From Methanomassiliicoccaceae archaeon (GTDB lineage: Archaea > Thermoplasmatota > Thermoplasmata > Methanomassiliicoccales > Methanomethylophilaceae): DNA of 7,720 nt. Positions 6,328 to 7,720 of this stretch are shown in pieces (positions within the stretch are counted from its first letter, which is position 1; each line of letters opens with the position of its first letter). Made by a program: the position numbers and the translations under genes. The notes under the pieces were generated by a model. That model was given only the letters and a program-made list of their open reading frames with translations, had not been told where the DNA came from and did no database searches. The DNA lies in contig WQXR01000055.1 of NCBI GenBank assembly GCA_009784745.1, forward strand, positions 1-7,720, written 5' to 3'.

Positions 6328-7233
6328 TCACTGCTTCAGCCAGTCCGTGATCTTTTGTAATGATGCCATGGTGTCATCATAGGTCACGGTCTCGTACAAC
6401 AACAGGGATGTTACAGTATCGTAATCATTTTTGTATATTCTTTCGGCCATGATCTTTTCCAAAATGTCCGAAAGAGAGAAACCTTTTTCAGCCGACGGGC
6501 AATCGCGTTTACCCTCGCGTACCTTACGTATCTCTTCAACAAAATCCTTCATTTTATTGTCTAAGGTCATGTGCGGCAGTATTTTGTAAAGGTCATACAG
6601 GTGACGCGACTGCGTATCCGTTCTGTTATCGATATAATAGTCGCATATCGCGAAGATCTTGTCCACGAATGTACGCTCAAGCGACTGGACCAATATGTCA
6701 AAAGGTTCCAGACCCTGTTCGGTGATGATGTTGTCAAGACGGCGTTCATTCAGATGATCGTATATCAGCGAGGAAACAGGCATCTTCATGTTAGGGAACG
6801 AATCTATGAGGAAGTAGGTCTCCACCTCCAGATGTTGTTTGAGTGCCGTGCTCTCGAACAGAACGGGATATGATATTTCGTACAGATTGTATTCCTTTCC
6901 GCTGCGCGTTTCTTCGGGATTCGTGAGTTCGAGGTCGAGTTCGTTCACCGTATCAACGATATTCTGTTTGAGCATCTTCCTGCGTTTACGTGTCAGACTG
7001 CCGGCATCCTCAAGGTTGATATCAATGTCCTCGGAGAACCGTTCCACGAGTTTGAAACATTTGGACAGACACGTACCTCCTTTGAAGATGAGCAGCGGCT
7101 CCTTTGCCGCAAGAGCTTTCAGGAACAGCGTGACATAATAGTCCTTTTCGATCAGTGCGGGTCTGATCCCCGTTGATGCCGCGACGGTCTCCACAAGATC
7201 TGTGAAATTCTCTTTGTCATTATGTAAGAACAT
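6328..7233 (-). CDS. abiEii: AbiEii/AbiGii-family nucleotidyltransferase toxin
   Basis: This 301-residue protein belongs to the nucleotidyltransferase family of type IV AbiE toxin-antitoxin systems, whose toxins are GTP-binding or tRNA-modifying nucleotidyltransferases that halt growth, often on phage attack. Family motifs appear in order: EKDYYVT at 29-35; the nucleotidyltransferase signature FKGGTCLSK at 50-58, then ERFSEDIDI at 64-72, with the metal-binding aspartates Asp69 and Asp71; LEVETYF near 135-141; and the C-terminal FVDKIFA (Lys192) and SRHLYDLYKI (Arg210, Asp214). The last reads RHLYDL where many relatives have RDLYDL. The active site looks intact. The start has a GGAG site seven bases upstream and the usual family opening (MFLHNDKENF). 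It overlaps the antitoxin gene by 14 bases, so the two are co-translated. The protein is cytoplasmic. The RNA or other substrate cannot be told from sequence. Confidence 0.9.
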   Translation of the reverse strand: MFLHNDKENFTDLVETVAASTGIRPALIEKDYYVTLFLKALAAKEPLLIFKGGTCLSKCFKLVERFSEDIDINLEDAGSLTRKRRKMLKQNIVDTVNELDLELTNPEETRSGKEYNLYEISYPVLFESTALKQHLEVETYFLIDSFPNMKMPVSSLIYDHLNERRLDNIITEQGLEPFDILVQSLERTFVDKIFAICDYYIDNRTDTQSRHLYDLYKILPHMTLDNKMKDFVEEIRKVREGKRDCPSAEKGFSLSDILEKIMAERIYKNDYDTVTSLLLYETVTYDDTMASLQKITDWLKQ

Positions 7234-7720
7234 ATCCTATCTCCGATCTTTTCAGATTCTGTAACGCACGCTTGGGAAAGAAGTTCGCACATTCTTCAAG
7301 CAGTATCGGGTCGATCCGCACACCGTCCGCAAGAGCGAGGATATTGTCAGTTTCACGCTTCTTGAGAGGACGGTCGATCTTGCTGAATATCTCAAGTATC
7401 TGAAACAACGGCGCATTCTCGCGAGTGATCTCCGTCTTTGCACGCCGTAACCGGAAACGTGCTTTGCCCATTTTCACATATCTCACTTTCGTTGTTTCTT
7501 TCACAGTGACGATCTCACGGGTGAACGGAACTTGGTTCAACAGTCCGACCATGTTCAGAAGTGTCAGACCGGTATAATATCCGAAGACCTGTTCTCCGTT
7601 TTGTATATATTTTTTCGAAGCGACCTTATCCGCAGTAGGGGAAAGCGGCTCGCCCCAGAACGTGACCTTCGGAAAGCAGTAGACCCCCGGGCCGAATTTC
7701 TTCATTGTTCCGTCCTCGCA
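7220..7720 (-). CDS. AbiEi-type antitoxin (DUF6088-like transcriptional regulator), 5' end outside the window
   Basis: This is the antitoxin partner of the AbiEii gene; in AbiE systems this protein represses its own operon through an N-terminal winged helix and counters the toxin. Reading continues without a stop to the right edge (…C-E-D-G-T before the Met at 7705), and the visible part begins at the family segment that follows the winged helix (EDGTMKKFGPGVYCFPK, like the usual G-x-GvYyyPK). The ATG at 7705 is therefore an internal methionine, not the start; the DNA-binding domain and the operon promoter lie beyond 7720. The visible 167 codons show LSPTADKVA, GYYTGLTLLNMVGLLNQVP (the family's G-x-x-ALNLLGLSTQVP block), a basic strand pair VRYVKMGKARFRLRRA, and a helical C-terminal region. 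Its end overlaps the toxin start by 14 bases. The family call rests on these motifs and on the neighbour. Confidence 0.82.
   Translation of the reverse strand, partial: CEDGTMKKFGPGVYCFPKVTFWGEPLSPTADKVASKKYIQNGEQVFGYYTGLTLLNMVGLLNQVPFTREIVTVKETTKVRYVKMGKARFRLRRAKTEITRENAPLFQILEIFSKIDRPLKKRETDNILALADGVRIDPILLEECANFFPKRALQNLKRSEIGYVLT
7241..7244 (-). promoter_or_regulatory. Shine-Dalgarno site of the AbiEii gene
   Basis: The minus strand reads GGAG within the end of the antitoxin gene, seven bases before the ATG at 7233. It supports that start and points to coupled translation of antitoxin and toxin. Confidence 0.6.

Noticed and set aside
6571..6873. Plus-strand 100-codon open frame inside the AbiEii gene
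   Set aside because: It is antisense to conserved toxin motifs and has no start signals.
7220..7705. A complete 161-residue antitoxin starting at the Met at 7705
   Set aside because: The reading frame stays open to the window edge and this Met falls in the middle of a conserved family segment; the winged-helix domain would be missing. I treat the gene as cut by the window.

Overview
The window looks like a chromosomal piece of a euryarchaeon, most plausibly Thermoplasmata, perhaps a host-associated Methanomassiliicoccales-like lineage. The archaeal call is firm: it carries a Pelota (aPelota/Dom34) gene, a wHTH-ACT regulator of the archaeal COG2150 type, and TATA boxes placed about 25-28 bases before start codons, as in leaderless archaeal transcripts. 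Inner genes of operons instead have Shine-Dalgarno sites (GGAGGT before carB, GGAG before the AbiEii gene). The order-level assignment is only a guess from sequence style. Six stop codons are visible: three TGA, two TAG and one TAA.

Left to right: (1) 1-495, plus strand, a small wHTH-ACT protein that converges on carB with a 16-base gap. (2) 512-4773, minus strand, a carA-carB operon with a 4-base ATGA overlap, encoding the two subunits of carbamoyl-phosphate synthetase for pyrimidine and arginine synthesis. (3) 4774-4903, a 130-base divergent control region with a clear carA TATA box, three inverted repeats and a cluster of ATGAC half-sites. (4) 4904-5941, plus strand, Pelota, the ribosome-rescue factor. 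(5) 5978-6262, plus strand, a 94-residue protein made almost wholly of MORN repeats, with its own probable promoter. (6) 6328-7720, minus strand, an AbiE-type toxin-antitoxin pair; the antitoxin gene runs off the right edge of the window.

The most notable point is that the CarA protein is a pseudo-glutaminase. All three catalytic triad residues are replaced (Cys to Ala246, His to Tyr329, Glu to Ile331), as are several glutamine-binding positions, while the fold, the full length and the operon with an intact-looking CarB are kept. The likely reading is an ammonia-dependent carbamoyl-phosphate synthetase with CarA kept as a structural or regulatory subunit. This resembles in logic the animal mitochondrial CPS1, where the glutaminase cysteine is lost. 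Genes 1-4 look like core genome; the MORN and AbiE genes look like accessory content next to it.
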